A stretch of DNA of 64,000 nucleotides from Timema cristinae (Eukaryota > Arthropoda > Insecta > Phasmatodea > Timematidae), in the NCBI GenBank assembly GCA_039000515.1, contig JBCFYV010000012.1:85776284-85840283 (forward strand), written 5' to 3'. Of the stretch, positions 23,275-32,534 are shown in pieces; positions within the stretch are counted from its first letter, which is position 1, and the number at the start of each line of letters is the position of its first letter. The notes below the pieces were generated by a model, which was not told the DNA's origin, did no database searches, and was given only the letters and a program-made list of their open reading frames with translations. Both the position numbers and the translations under genes were made by a program.

Positions 23275-23800
23275 TTAAGAAAACTAAAGGAACTAGAGAA
23301 CTATAATTAAACACGTTAAATGGCTAACTAGAACTAACTATGGAAAAAAGAGAACTATAATTAACCATGGTAAATAGAGAACTAGAATTAAATAAGGAAG
23401 TCAAAAACTTAAACTTGAATTAACTAAGGAAAGACCTACATCAGTTGCCGAGTGGTCTAACGCACTACTCTCTGAGTAGACTAGACTGCCGATGACGGAG
23501 AAATCAAGGTTCAAATCTCAGTCGGGTGAACTGAGGTTTTTTTAAAAAATAGTTTTCCACTCTACATCCATGAAAATGCTGGTACACTTAATCTGAATAT
23601 ATCCTTCCTAATCCCTAAAACCATTAGCGTATAACCCGAACGGGTGTAAGACGTGGTGGTAAAAACAAGCTAAGGAAAGTGTAACACTATAATCAACCAT
23701 CGGAGGTGGGGCCATGAATTAAACAGGGGGAAACGGAGAACTAGAGTTAGTCAGGGTATTGGAGAACTTGAACTAACCAGGATGAATAGAAAACTAGGAA
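23275..23800. repeat. Diverged minisatellite split by a SINE
   Basis: Units of roughly 35-40 bp built around gagaactataattaaccatg and agagaactagaattaac lie on both sides (23275-23433 and 23680-23800) of the SINE at 23434-23669. The array was therefore present before the SINE inserted. Confidence 0.75.
23434..23669 (+). mobile_element. SINE-A copy, full length, with target duplication
   Basis: The head carries A box (gccgagtggtctaacgc) and B box (aaggttcaaatctcagtcgg). The body (agttttccactctacatcc) and the tail (gcgtataacccgaacgggtg) follow. It is flanked by the direct repeat ctaaggaaag at 23424-23433 and 23670-23679, the hallmark of LINE-mediated insertion. This is one of the best copies for defining the family. 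Confidence 0.92.
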
Positions 23801-23964
23801 TATCCCGCGGATATTACTTGATGGATAAGGTATAATAAAGTTGAGATAATACTAAGCATGTACAGTATGTGGAGTTGGGATGGTATTAAACAGATATGGT
23901 ACTTTTGCAGTTATTTTGAGATGGTAATAAATGATGATTTTGGGAAATATTTTCTTAATATTGG

Positions 23965-24122
23965 AATTACTACCCGCTCGGGATGCATGTGTATTAGCTA
24001 CGTTAAATGTGTCAGAGGTGAGTATAGTTGAATTTAGAGGAAGTGTATCCGCATTAGCATGAAGAGAGAGTCTATTGTGAGAGTGACGCTTTATGCGATT
24101 CGACCACCGAAGTGGGTTGAGG
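23965..24122 (-). mobile_element. SINE-A copy with internal deletion, minus strand
   Basis: On the minus strand a head start (cacttcggtggtcgaatcgc) is followed directly by body (gcggatacacttcctctaaa) and tail (atcccgagcgggtagtaa). The B box and the first part of the body are missing. Confidence 0.75.
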
Positions 24123-24275
24123 TGGTATCAAGAAGGTAAATTTCGTGACAATGTCGATATGGAATTAAGCAGATAAGGTGTAATAATATTTATGTTGTAA
24201 TTGATACCAAACAGGTAAGTTACATGATGATGTTGAGGTGGTTTAAAGCAGATAAAATATGTAATAACGTTGAGA

Positions 24276-24515
24276 GTCAAAGGCATCACCCTCATGTTAG
24301 ACTGGCCTACTGAATACAGGAGATAGAGATTCGACTCCCAGTCGGGTCCGCTGAGGGTGTTTTTTCCTCAATGGTTTTATACTCTCCTTCTACGTAAATT
24401 GATTAGCTTACTTATAAAATGATTCCTTTCTCATCCCTACCTCATTAGAGTAATTATCAAACAAGCGTATAGCCTGAACAGATTATAAGACGCGCTCATA
24501 AAAAATAAATAAAAA
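24276..24515 (+). mobile_element. SINE-A copy with 13-bp target duplication
   Basis: The head has B box (gattcgactcccagtcggg). The body (cctcaatggttttatactct) and tail (gcctgaacagattataagac) follow. The direct repeat aataacgttgaga flanks it at 24263-24275 and 24516-24528, inside a minisatellite. Confidence 0.92.
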
Positions 24516-24575
24516 AATAACGTTGAGATAATATTACGCAGTAAATGTTTGTGATAAAGTTGACCTCCAATTCAA

Positions 24576-25016
24576 ACCAATATTCGAGAGATCCAGGCCC
24601 TTGTATTTCCATAGTAAATAATAATGAACGGCTGAATTAAATTAAAAATTGCTTGTTAGTAATTAACTGTATAATTTTAATCTCTACAATTTTTTCCCGA
24701 TTCGTTGAGTTTTTAAAGCTTAGTCAATCGGTGTACTTTTAATATTGGTTATTAAAAAAATATTTGTGTATATAAATAATGCAAGTAGTTTCCTGAAACT
24801 ATGACGGATTACGCTGAGCCAGCTGATGATGTGAGAACTATTTTTTTATAAGTTAATTTAAAAAAAATAACACGGGAAAAACCAAAATAAATAATACACA
24901 CTGATGGAAAATAAAATCCTTGTTAAACTAAATCCAACATTTTTATCAAGTTGTTAAACAAACAATGAATAATCCTAGTAATATTTGCAATTATTTGTTG
25001 GTAACGAGAATTATAT
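24576..25016. other. AT-rich spacer, nothing recognised
   Basis: No exon or repeat unit was recognised. Confidence 0.35.
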
Positions 25017-25100
25017 GATTAATAATAAGGAAAGAAAACCTTGAATTTATTTCAAATTAATTAAATATAAATTCAAGGTTTTATTTCCAGGTTATTAATC
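25017..25100. repeat. Strong 34-bp inverted repeat (hairpin)
   Basis: The left arm 25017-25050 (gattaataataaggaaag, then aaaaccttgaatttat) and right arm 25067-25100 (ataaattcaaggttttattt, then ccaggttattaatc) pair at about 31 of 34 positions around a 16-base loop. Related direct phrases (aaacaatgaataat / aaacaatgactaat) lie outside, so it may be the core of a larger palindromic element. Confidence 0.85.
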
Positions 25101-25168
25101 AAACAATGACTAATTTAAACAATTTTGGTAGAAATCAAACGCTTGTACAATTAATTATACAGCACTAG

Positions 25169-25380
25169 AGAAGCTTAGAAGATCGAAATGGTTTTGAGGT
25201 TACGGATGTAGCTGTATTAATTATCATGTTCGTAAATTTAAAAATGACACATGGACATGGTAATTTAATCCGGAACCTTTAACTTAGCGTGAAGAGTTAA
25301 GGGTCCCGGGATAGATTTCCTTGTCCAGGTGTACTTTTCCAATTTACAAATTACACAATCTCATAGTATCTTAAGAATAC
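25169..25380. mobile_element. F element: palindrome with tRNA-like 3' halves
   Basis: The outer left sequence (gaggttacggatgtagctgt) matches the termini of the copy at 63681. Inside, inverted tRNA-3'-half arms face each other: acatggacatggtaattta then atccggaacctttaact on the left, agttaagggtcccgggatag then atttccttgtccaggtgt on the right. The right outer arm is lost. Only 3' halves (B-box side) remain in this copy. Confidence 0.6.
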
Positions 25381-25994
25381 TAACAAATTTGTTCTGAATT
25401 TCAAAATAATTAGTTTAGAATAGTGTCTTAGTTTATATTTATAGTGAGTCTTCCTAACATCACTAGCTCAACTATTTAGACAGTAAAATACTTTGAGATG
25501 TTGTATATTTCCAACATTACTATAGTTGTACTTTGCGCTACAAACAACACATACATACACTGTTATAGTAAATTAGAGGTTGTGGATGGTTGCCAGGGCA
25601 GGTTAGGTTTGACGGGGCTGTCGTAGTAAATTATACACTCACCGTTTGACTCACCACCTTGATGTTCGCTAATAATAGCCTGGATTCACTAAATGGTGAA
25701 AATATTCTCCAGTACAAGTATAAAAATTATGCAACTTTGAGCCCAAGATGTTTCCCGATATGTACCTTGTTTATTTGCCTCATTTTTTGAGTCACTAAGA
25801 AAAGCGAACACTGGTGTCAATAAATATGGTGACGTCATTATAAATGTCTTAATTTGCGATTTATTTGACCAATCCGTTGGCAGAATTATCTTTCAATGTC
25901 AATGTTATTTTATTTAAAACACTACTGAAAATGGCAGAAAATACAAATATTACTATACTTTTTTCTAATAAGCTAGCAATTAAATTGAAACCAG

Positions 25995-26240
25995 CTTCGG
26001 TGTCCTCGCGGTCTAACGTGCTACTCTCGCAGTAGAATAGACTGCCGATGATGGAGAGATTTGAGATTTGTATCTCGGTCGGGTGTAGTGAGGATAGTTT
26101 TACAAAACGGTTTTACACTCTCCCTCTACACAAGTAAGGGTACATTTCCTATAAATATAGCCTCCCTAATCCCTAAAACCATCCGTGTAATTATTGCGTA
26201 AGCGTATAACCTGAACGGATAGTAAGACGCGATACTAACA
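25995..26240 (+). mobile_element. SINE-A copy, full length
   Basis: Head (cgcggtctaacgtgctactc, then ttgtatctcggtcgggtg in place of the usual B box), body (aaaacggttttacactctcc) and tail (gcgtataacctgaacggata, gtaagacgcgatactaac). No clear target duplication. Confidence 0.88.
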
Positions 26241-26289
26241 AAAATTCAAAGTATGCTTATTCATGGGGTATTATCAAACAAAAATATTA

Positions 26290-26500
26290 TTGATAGTAAT
26301 AATAGTATTGGTATTATTAGTTTAAAAACTTTGCTGAAAAATTAAACCATCCATATGTTTAAAAAATTTATTAGACACTCCATATTTATTTCCAAGACTT
26401 ATCTGGATATAGTGATATAGTGGAATACAAAACCTCTTTCATGAGTATAACCTGATCAGGTAGTAAGACGTGGCGCTAAAATAAAATACTCTTTCTCTCT
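26290..26500 (+). repeat. Repeat H, copy 1, ends in the SINE tail
   Basis: A block from about 26325 (tttgctgaaaaattaaacc) through ccaagacttatctggatata and agtgatatagtggaatacaa ends in the SINE-A/C tail (gtataacctgatcaggtagt, aagacgtggcgctaaaata). It matches 29957-30137 closely over about 170 bp. It has no tRNA head. It could be the 3' end of the LINE that supplies the shared tail, or a third SINE body. Confidence 0.8.
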
Positions 26501-26579
26501 AGACGAGAGAGCTATCCACAGTTTATTGATAATAACATATTTTAAAAATATCAAATAGTCAAAGCTAGTACATATGCTT

Positions 26580-26762
26580 TTAGTGATGATTTACTCCATC
26601 TATATATCGTATTTTGAAAATTGAAAAATGACACCTAGACACGGGAATCGAATCCTCGACCTTTGGCTTAGTACACTCAGTGGTTAGAACTTTGGCGTAC
26701 TAAGCCAAGGGTCCCGGGTTCGATACCCGTGTCCAGGTTTCATTTTTAAATTTTCAGAATAA
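26580..26762. mobile_element. F element: tRNA-like sequence with inverted second half
   Basis: The plus strand 26668-26740 holds a tRNA-like sequence: A box (tcagtggttagaactttgg), a perfect 5-bp anticodon-type stem (TTGGC-loop-GCCAA) with 7-base loop gtactaa, and T-arm (cgggttcgatacccg). The left side is an inverted copy of its 3' half (gacacgggaatcgaatcct). Outer arms gtattttgaaaattgaaaaa (left) and tttttaaattttcagaataa (right) are also inverted. A true tRNA gene is unlikely because the D-stem and acceptor pairing are broken. Confidence 0.7.
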
Positions 26763-27524
26763 AGTATTTTAAGTTGTTTGGTTTTATAATAACTAAATAA
26801 ATTCCATGTCATTAATGAATTTAGAATGAAACAATACCAGGTTTGCAATACTATAGCTAACTCTAGATTGAAACAAATTGTATGCATACCAGAGGAATGT
26901 TAATTAGTTAATTCAATCTATTAACTAAGTATATTCTGAGACACTAAGAACATTTTAATGTATTGAAGTGACATGATTCAAAAGTTGCACCTGGGCACAA
27001 ATAAATTACGAAATTTTTCTCCTAATCTGTGCGTGCTCTTTTTTAGTCAATACAGATTTTGTCGCATATATTTGCCAGGCCCAGAAAGGCTTGTTAATGC
27101 AAGATTGATAACACCTTATTTTAGTTTGAACAATATCAGCTTTTATTCATTTTCTAAAATGTATGTTAAAACGTTGTGAGGGCCTAAACACTTGTTTGTT
27201 TCGTTATCTTATACGATAAGGTCACGTGAACTTGCGACCTACTGAATCAAAGCATGTTCACGATGGCAAGATTTAGTATATTTCGCTAACTACTATCGGT
27301 TGAACTGAGGGTAGGATCGATGGGTCCTAGGGTGTTTTGGTGACTAACCCTCCCCCCCACCCTCAGCTTTGAAAGTATTATTATCAATATATTTTTATAT
27401 TTCTTGTAAATAATGCATAGCTTAGTATTTTATTGAAGTTTATAACATTCATAGCATCTACAAACTCAATTATATTTAAACAACTTTAAATATATTAAGA
27501 GGGAGTGTATACTTACACCCGTTT
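26763..27524. other. No recognised gene
   Basis: The open frame at 26973-27179 has no recognisable product. A C-rich run (about 27350) is the only compositional feature. Confidence 0.35.
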
Positions 27525-27625
27525 CAGCTGCCTCTAAAATGTTTCCTTCCTAATCCCTACTCCGCTAGAGTAATTATCAAGTATACGTATAACCTGAACA
27601 GGAAGTAAGACACAGTGATAAAAAG
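27525..27625 (+). mobile_element. SINE-A 3' half
   Basis: The body end (gtttccttcctaatccctac, gctagagtaattatcaagta) and tail (cgtataacctgaacaggaag, taagacacagtgataaaa) are present without a head, consistent with 5' truncation at insertion. Confidence 0.8.
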
Positions 27626-27864
27626 AAGACTGTGTTCTTAAAAAATACATTGTATTCTTCTTTTGGGGGACTTCCCCATGACTAGTTGCATGTATGACCC
27701 CTTATAATGCTTTCTCCCACTCCAAAACTAAATATGGGTATGGCTCTGGTTGAACTACAACATTCTCTAAATGTTAATATAAATTATTATACACCCAAGT
27801 TATCGGTTAAATTAAATATACAAATCCAAAATTGGTGAGCATTCAAACTTGGATGTTATGTCAC

Positions 27865-28060
27865 GTCTATTTTGGTTTCCCGGTGACGAGGGGTTTGCGT
27901 TTCAAATCTCTGTAATGTGTGGTTTTGTGTGGTGGGAGGTGGTTTCACCAAAACGTTTCACCCCATCTTCCTACTTGCAGATGCTAGCATACTTCCTCTA
28001 AATAACACCTTCCTCCATACCCCATTGGTGTAAAGTTGAGGATATGTCTGATGGGCACCA
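27865..28060 (+). mobile_element. Degraded SINE-A copy
   Basis: Part of a head (cggtgacgaggggtttgcg, ttcaaatctctg) and the body (ggtttcaccaaaacgtttca, gcatacttcctctaaata, ataccccattggtgtaaa) can be followed; the tail is barely recognisable. Confidence 0.6.
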
Positions 28061-28277
28061 AGACGAGATGTTCGTAAATACACACAAAAATAGGAGTAAT
28101 TGGCGCAAACATAAATTAAATCATAATAACTTAAAAAAAACTTTGAAAAACTATACACAAAAATTGTTGGTCACATTCCCCCTAACACAGAACTTCAGTT
28201 GTAAAATAATATGTTTGAATACAAATCTAGCCCATGTGTCATGTGTCAGTCATTTTTCGAAACAAAGAGGAGACTCA

Positions 28278-28395
28278 AATTATATATATATATGTGTGTG
28301 TGTAATTCGTAATGTGCCTATTATATATATATATAATATATATAGGCACATTCTCTCTATCTCACTCTCACACACAGACGCACACACACACGCAC
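28278..28395. repeat. Compound dinucleotide microsatellite
   Basis: (TA)n(TG)n, a TATA-rich palindromic stretch and (CA)n follow each other. The phrases aatgtgcctattatatata and tatataggcacatt form an inverted pair around the TA core. Confidence 0.85.
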
Positions 28396-28984
28396 CACAA
28401 AGTTCGACAGGAGAAAAAAACAGTTTGTGGTTTGAATAAAATTTCCATACAAGTGTGCTGTATACAGCGGACCGTCCCATGTGTGTTGAGGTGAGGGAAG
28501 GGGGGCACATACCCTCTTGAAACCCCCTTACCCCTTTCCACCACAAGCCATTTTGTATGGAAACTTGGACGCATCAATAAGAGATTGATGTTCCGGAGAG
28601 CATCGGATGGTCGACTGCTCTCCTCCCCCCTCAACCCCGCACGCAAACTTCCACCTTCCTCACCCCTTTACAGCCCTGAGGAGTCTTCAATAAATTGATT
28701 CCCTTCCATCCACTCGAATTCGTATAACTTGCTGAAAAGGAAACGGACACACACGCAAATTCGAAAAAAATAAATATAGTCCTTTAAAGCTGAGCGCACC
28801 TATCGGGAAGAAATCCTAAAAGGACATTTTGGAGTTGGGGCGAAATCTCCTGTGATATGATCATTTTGAGAATCAAGAGTGAAAATAACAAATATACACT
28901 AATATGTTGATTGCTACACCCTCACCTGCTAGTAGTGTTAAATATTCAATTGTATCTATATATGGTCTCATTTAACTATCCACC

Positions 28985-29024
28985 TAATGCGTATAACCCG
29001 AACGGGTAGTAAGGTGCGATGCTG
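28985..29024 (+). mobile_element. Isolated SINE tail
   Basis: taatgcgtataacccgaacg then ggtagtaaggtgcgatgctg is the shared SINE-A/C tail without a recognisable body. Confidence 0.7.
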
Positions 29025-29099
29025 AAGGAAAAACTGTCCGCCTTTGTCTTAACACCTCTATCATATTTAATCTCACACACCCCTTCCCACTTGGTTTTC

Positions 29100-29460
29100 A
29101 CATCAGTGTCCCACATTCTCTCACATCTTTGTCCCAAGCTGTCTTACCTCACTGTCACAAGTTGTATCACATTTCCAGTGTCTTACTCACTGTCACAAGT
29201 GTCCATGTTCCCAGCTGTCTTACCTCACTGTCACAAGTTGTATCACATGTCTCCCCCAAGCTGTCTTACCTCACTGTCACAAGTTGTATTCACTTATGTC
29301 TCCCCCAAGCTGTCTTACCTCACTGTCACAAGTTGTATCACATGTCTCCCCAAGCTGTCTTACCTCACTGTCACAAGTTGTATCACATGTCTCCCCAAGC
29401 TGTCTTACCTCACTGTCCACACATGTTGTACTCATCAATTGATCCACATGTTCCCCAAGC
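29100..29460. repeat. 45-bp minisatellite, about 7 units
   Basis: The unit is caagctgtcttacctcactg then tcacaagttgtatcacatgt then ctccc. Spacing between successive caagctg starts is 45 bp in the best copies (29351, 29396). The two long overlapping plus-strand frames (29019-29921, 29129-29857) simply read through this array. Confidence 0.9.
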
Positions 29461-29900
29461 TGTTTACCTACTTACAAATTGTCACTGTCCCTCCCCCTTT
29501 GTCACAATGTATACTGTCCCCATGTTTTTCTCCACCATGTATCTTCTCCCCAAGCTGTCTTCACGTAATTGTATCACATGTCTCCCACTGTCTCATATCT
29601 GTCCTCCCCCTTTGTCCATCATATCTCCTTTGTCTCTGGTTCACGCATTTTCTCACGTATTTCTTCCGCTCAAACTTGTCTCGTTTCTCACTTTCTACCC
29701 CAGCTTCTCCTTTACTTTCTCTCTCTCCCCACGTCAGCTCATATCTTTGTTCAACATTTTCTCACATTTCTGTCACACTTGGTCTCATTTCTATCCCCAC
29801 TTTGTCTCATATCTCCCTCCTCTCTATCTTACGTGTGGAGCTTTGTTGTGTCCTTAATTTGATCATCAAATTGCGAACCCTCTTACCACCACTATCCCCC
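29461..29900. repeat. Pyrimidine-rich, diverged continuation of the 45-bp array
   Basis: Words such as caagctgt, tgtcactgtc and tctcatatct recur without strict spacing. The tract is C/T-rich on the plus strand for over 400 bp and seems to be a decayed extension of the neighbouring array. Confidence 0.6.
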
Positions 29901-29956
29901 CTCAAACCCTGTTTTCAGTAACATTGTTTGTTGAAATGACCCGCCCTGACAACCCA

Positions 29957-30137
29957 TTCCTAGTAATAATTGCTGAAAAATTAAACCACCCAAATGTTTA
30001 AAAAATATACTAGACATTCCATATTAATTTCCAAGACTTATCTGGATATAGTGATATAGTGGAATACAAAACCTCTTTCACGAGTATAACCTGAACAGGT
30101 AGTAAGACGTGGCGCTAAAATAAAATACTCTTTCGCC
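29957..30137 (+). repeat. Repeat H, copy 2, ends in the SINE tail
   Basis: This is nearly identical to 26325-26500, including tggatatagtgatatagtgg and the tail gtataacctgaacaggtagt. Divergence between the copies is slight (a handful of substitutions), so they are recent relative to most repeats here. Confidence 0.85.
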
Positions 30138-30159
30138 TCGTGTACATTGTAAGACCACA

Positions 30160-30345
30160 CGTTGGACAACACGAGCCCAACAAGCTATGTTATAATTTAA
30201 ACGTATTCCCAACTTGTTGGGGATGTTGGCCAACATGTTGGTGTTGGGGAAGCCGGTCAGAGCCCACATGTTGCGTTGGGTTGTTTTGGTTAATTTGTTG
30301 GACCTACTCAACACGTTGGCTGATTTGGGCGGTTTTTCGCATGCG
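30160..30345. repeat. Cluster of CCAACATGTTGG-type palindromic words
   Basis: The words gttgg, ccaac and tgttgg recur about every 10-20 bases; one perfect palindrome ccaacatgttgg lies at 30230-30241. The cluster abuts the Harbinger transposase remnant and could be part of that transposon. Confidence 0.6.
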
Positions 30346-30374
30346 CTATCGAGTCGAGTCATTCTCTAGCCTTG

Positions 30375-30612
30375 GCAACGCACGTGTTTTGTGGCTATAT
30401 ATCAGACTCCCATAGTCGTTTCCAGTTGCTAAAAAGCGCAGTGTTGTAGCAAGTTTTTCTCCCGGAGTCACAACATTTTTCATTTCCATTTTACCATGTA
30501 AATGAGGATACAGAAGTGTAATTAAGTAATCAAAGTCCACATATGATATGCGTACAAAGTTATCAGATCCACTTTGCAAATGTAGGTAATTCATTGTTCC
30601 CATGTACACACC
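30375..30612 (-). pseudogene. PIF/Harbinger (HARBI1-like) transposase fragment
   Basis: The minus-strand translation matches the N-terminal region of Harbinger nucleases: DNFVRISYVDFDYLITLLYP followed by TPGEKLATTLRFLATGNDY. The phrase 'F-x-R-[IM]-S-x-x-x-F-x-x-L' and 'P-x-E-[KR]-L-A-x-T-L-R-F-L-A-T-G' are characteristic of this family, which normally has an endonuclease core further on. After about codon 80 the frame runs into the CCAACA cluster and nothing of the catalytic DDE core is seen, so this is a truncated, dead copy. Confidence 0.85.
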
Positions 30613-30689
30613 TTTAATTCGACGTTTAGCAAAAAAAACACAATTAGTAACATGTGGTTAACACTTCACTACACACATTGATTGTCACA

Positions 30690-30810
30690 CGAAGAAAGGC
30701 ACCTTGTCTGCTTGGCTAGTGATGAGGAGGTCAAAGTCTGAATCCCAGCCAGTCGCACAGAGAGTAGTTTCTCTTGTATGGTTTCCCACACTGTGGGTGC
30801 ATTTGCCTAA
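30690..30810 (+). mobile_element. SINE-A fragment (head and start of body)
   Basis: The phrases ttggctagtgatgaggaggt, tctgaatcccagccagtcg and tatggtttcccacactg follow the family order. The 3' part is missing. Confidence 0.6.
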
Positions 30811-31016
30811 AATTATAATTTGCTCATCAATAATGTATTAGTATAGTTAAATGCAAGTATCATAAAAGTGTACTCAGTGCAAAAAAAAAAGAGCATGGTT
30901 TGTTGGTAAACTGAGGAGTTCAGCACCCCAAAACATTTTGTCGCAGGAAAAAACATTCTGTTCGCCAAATTAATAGTTTTATTATTTTAACATGTTCACA
31001 AATATGTGTACAATTT

Positions 31017-31060
31017 TTTTTAGCATCGCATCTTGCTACTAGTTTGGGTTATACACATGT
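31017..31060 (-). mobile_element. Isolated SINE tail, minus strand
   Basis: A T run then agcatcgcatcttgctacta and gtttgggttatacaca is the inverted shared tail. Confidence 0.6.
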
Positions 31061-31137
31061 GTACATTGATTTTATTTTTACAGATACACACGCAAATAAG
31101 ATAAAAACCCATCATTGTCCTGATAGATAATAACTTT

Positions 31138-31350
31138 AAGCCCGCAACAGTGGTCTAATATTCTAAGGTGCCATTCTCGCAAAGACCAGATCACCGGTGA
31201 CGGGGATGTTGACGATCAAATCCCGTCTGAGTCTAATGAGAATGATTTTTCCATAAAAGTTATCCCACTTTCTTTCCATGCCAATGCGTGAACGTTATCT
31301 CTAAATTTTACCTTTCCCGTCATACTCGATTAGTGTAATTAAATTCGGGC
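31138..31350 (+). mobile_element. SINE-A copy, diverged
   Basis: Head (acagtggtctaatattctaa, gatcaaatcccgtctgagtc), body (cataaaagttatcccacttt, tctctaaattttacctttcc, gattagtgtaatta) and remnants of a tail. Confidence 0.75.
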
Positions 31351-31804
31351 TGCGTGGCAGAAAAGTATAAGAAGAAAATGCCAATTAAAAAACCAGATTT
31401 AGATATGAAAAAAAATGTTCAAACTCTTTATTTACGAGATTTTAAGGTATTAAACATCTCTGTTTGAGCCATCTTGTATATGCAAAATATAACTACAAGC
31501 TATTCGTAGCTTTGTTGAGTAATTCTGATGGAAACTATGTTATGATAATGTCTATAGCCCTAATTCAGACGCGAGGAAGCAGCACTAACTTTTCTATCCA
31601 TCTCGATGGCTCGTATAAGGGTCAGACTGTCGTCAAAATTGCAGGAAAAAATATATTTCCCAGAACAAAATCTTGTATCCTCTCTGACCCAACACAGGTG
31701 AAGTTCGTGGGATATGATTGCGTTCTTAATTCTCTCCTGGACTTCATCTCATTAAACTAAGAATGAGTCTGTGTTAGCTCTAAATTAAAAGTTAGAGTAG
31801 TTCT

Positions 31805-31891
31805 ACGCTGCCTGTCCCTGTGACATAGTGGTAAAGGAGTCTGACTACAAAGCCATAGGACCCTGATTCAATTCTGCTTGTCTCTGTGACT
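31805..31891 (+). repeat. First tRNA-like unit of the 66-bp array
   Basis: This 66-bp-spaced unit still looks like a tRNA-derived head: A-box-like gtgacatagtggtaaagga, middle gtctgactacaaagcca and B-box-like ctgattcaattctg. It ends tctctgtgac, where the main array would continue with ttagtgata, but an inserted element starts at 31892. Confidence 0.75.
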
Positions 31892-32534
31892 AAGGGTGCG
31901 TGCATGCCAAGAGCCTAACTCTCGTGTAAGGGTGTGTGCATGCCGAGCATCTTACTCTCCGCACTTCACTCCGACCAGACACAAGAAACAAACTGGTTTG
32001 TTTTTGTTGAAGGGTTGTGCGATGTGCGCAGTGGTCTGATTGGTTGGTTCAAGGTCAAATCAAACACTAAGTGTTGTTCACTGCACTTTTATTTAACCTA
32101 TTGCCAATTCGACTTTTACATCGATGTTTGTCTTGTCGGATTTTCTTTGGACTGGGTGTATTTTAGAAAGAAGATGAGTGACATAAAAGAAAAAATAATA
32201 AATGATATTTCGAAGTACCCCGAAATCTGGGACAAGAGGCATATACATTCTGCCACTGCTGACATATCATCACTATAATCACTACCGATGTCAAAGATAA
32301 TTTTTTTCCCCATTTTAATACATATTTTAAAGTATAATTAAAGAACTTAAAATCAAAAATCAAAATAAGTTTAAGAAACAATACAGTACGAATGCTCTGT
32401 GCAGACTGGCTTTCTCTAGCCGAGTACGAAGTGCGATGAGCGATCTGCTCGGTATACACAGGCTGTTCCCTGTTCCATGAGCGATGTCCAGAGATATGAG
32501 TGATGTGCGCGCTCCTCGGCATGCACGCACCCTT
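31892..32534 (+). mobile_element. Inverted-repeat element carrying a MADF-like ORF, inserted in the 66-bp array
   Basis: The left end aagggtgcgtgcatgccaag (repeated 36 bp later as aagggtgtgtgcatgccgag) is matched in inverse by ctcggcatgcacgcaccctt at the right end. Left and right flanks (ctctgtgact and tgtgatacgaaag) are parts of the 66-bp unit, so the element interrupts the array. The subterminal parts differ in sequence. No clear target duplication (possible TGT). A PIF/Harbinger relationship is an inference from the ORF it holds. Confidence 0.6.
32174..32278 (+). CDS. Short MADF-like open frame (fragment)
   Basis: The frame starts at ATG 32174 and ends at TAA after 34 codons. The peptide KEKIINDISKYPEIWDKRH has the spacing of the first helix of MADF DNA-binding domains (hydrophobic pair, then 'hxxhPxLWDxxH'). 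MADF proteins are encoded both by host genes and, as the second protein, by PIF/Harbinger transposons. A Harbinger transposase remnant lies 1.6 kb away on the other strand. The remaining two thirds of a MADF domain are absent, so this is a fragment or a first exon. Confidence 0.4.
   Translation: MSDIKEKIINDISKYPEIWDKRHIHSATADISSL

Larger units (their letters stand above)
23815..24575. repeat. Diverged minisatellite, about 35-40 bp units, with SINE insertions
   Basis: Recurrent phrases of the type aagcagataaggtataataa and gttgagataatattacgcag occur at 23825-23905, 24165-24262 and 24516-24575. Two SINE-A copies sit inside. Confidence 0.6.

Noticed and set aside
26668..26740. Possible functional tRNA gene
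   Set aside because: A good anticodon-type arm and T-arm are present, but the D-stem and acceptor stem do not pair, and it lies in a dispersed palindromic element.
28368..28646. Overlapping frames on both strands around the CA/TA microsatellite
   Set aside because: Translate simple sequence (VCVCVCV, HTHTHTH) or its C-rich flank.
29019..29921. 300- and 242-codon overlapping plus-strand frames
   Set aside because: Both read through a 45-bp minisatellite and its pyrimidine-rich extension; composition explains the lack of stops.
31464..31760. 98-codon plus-strand frame
   Set aside because: No ATG at its start, no splice signals and no recognisable motif.
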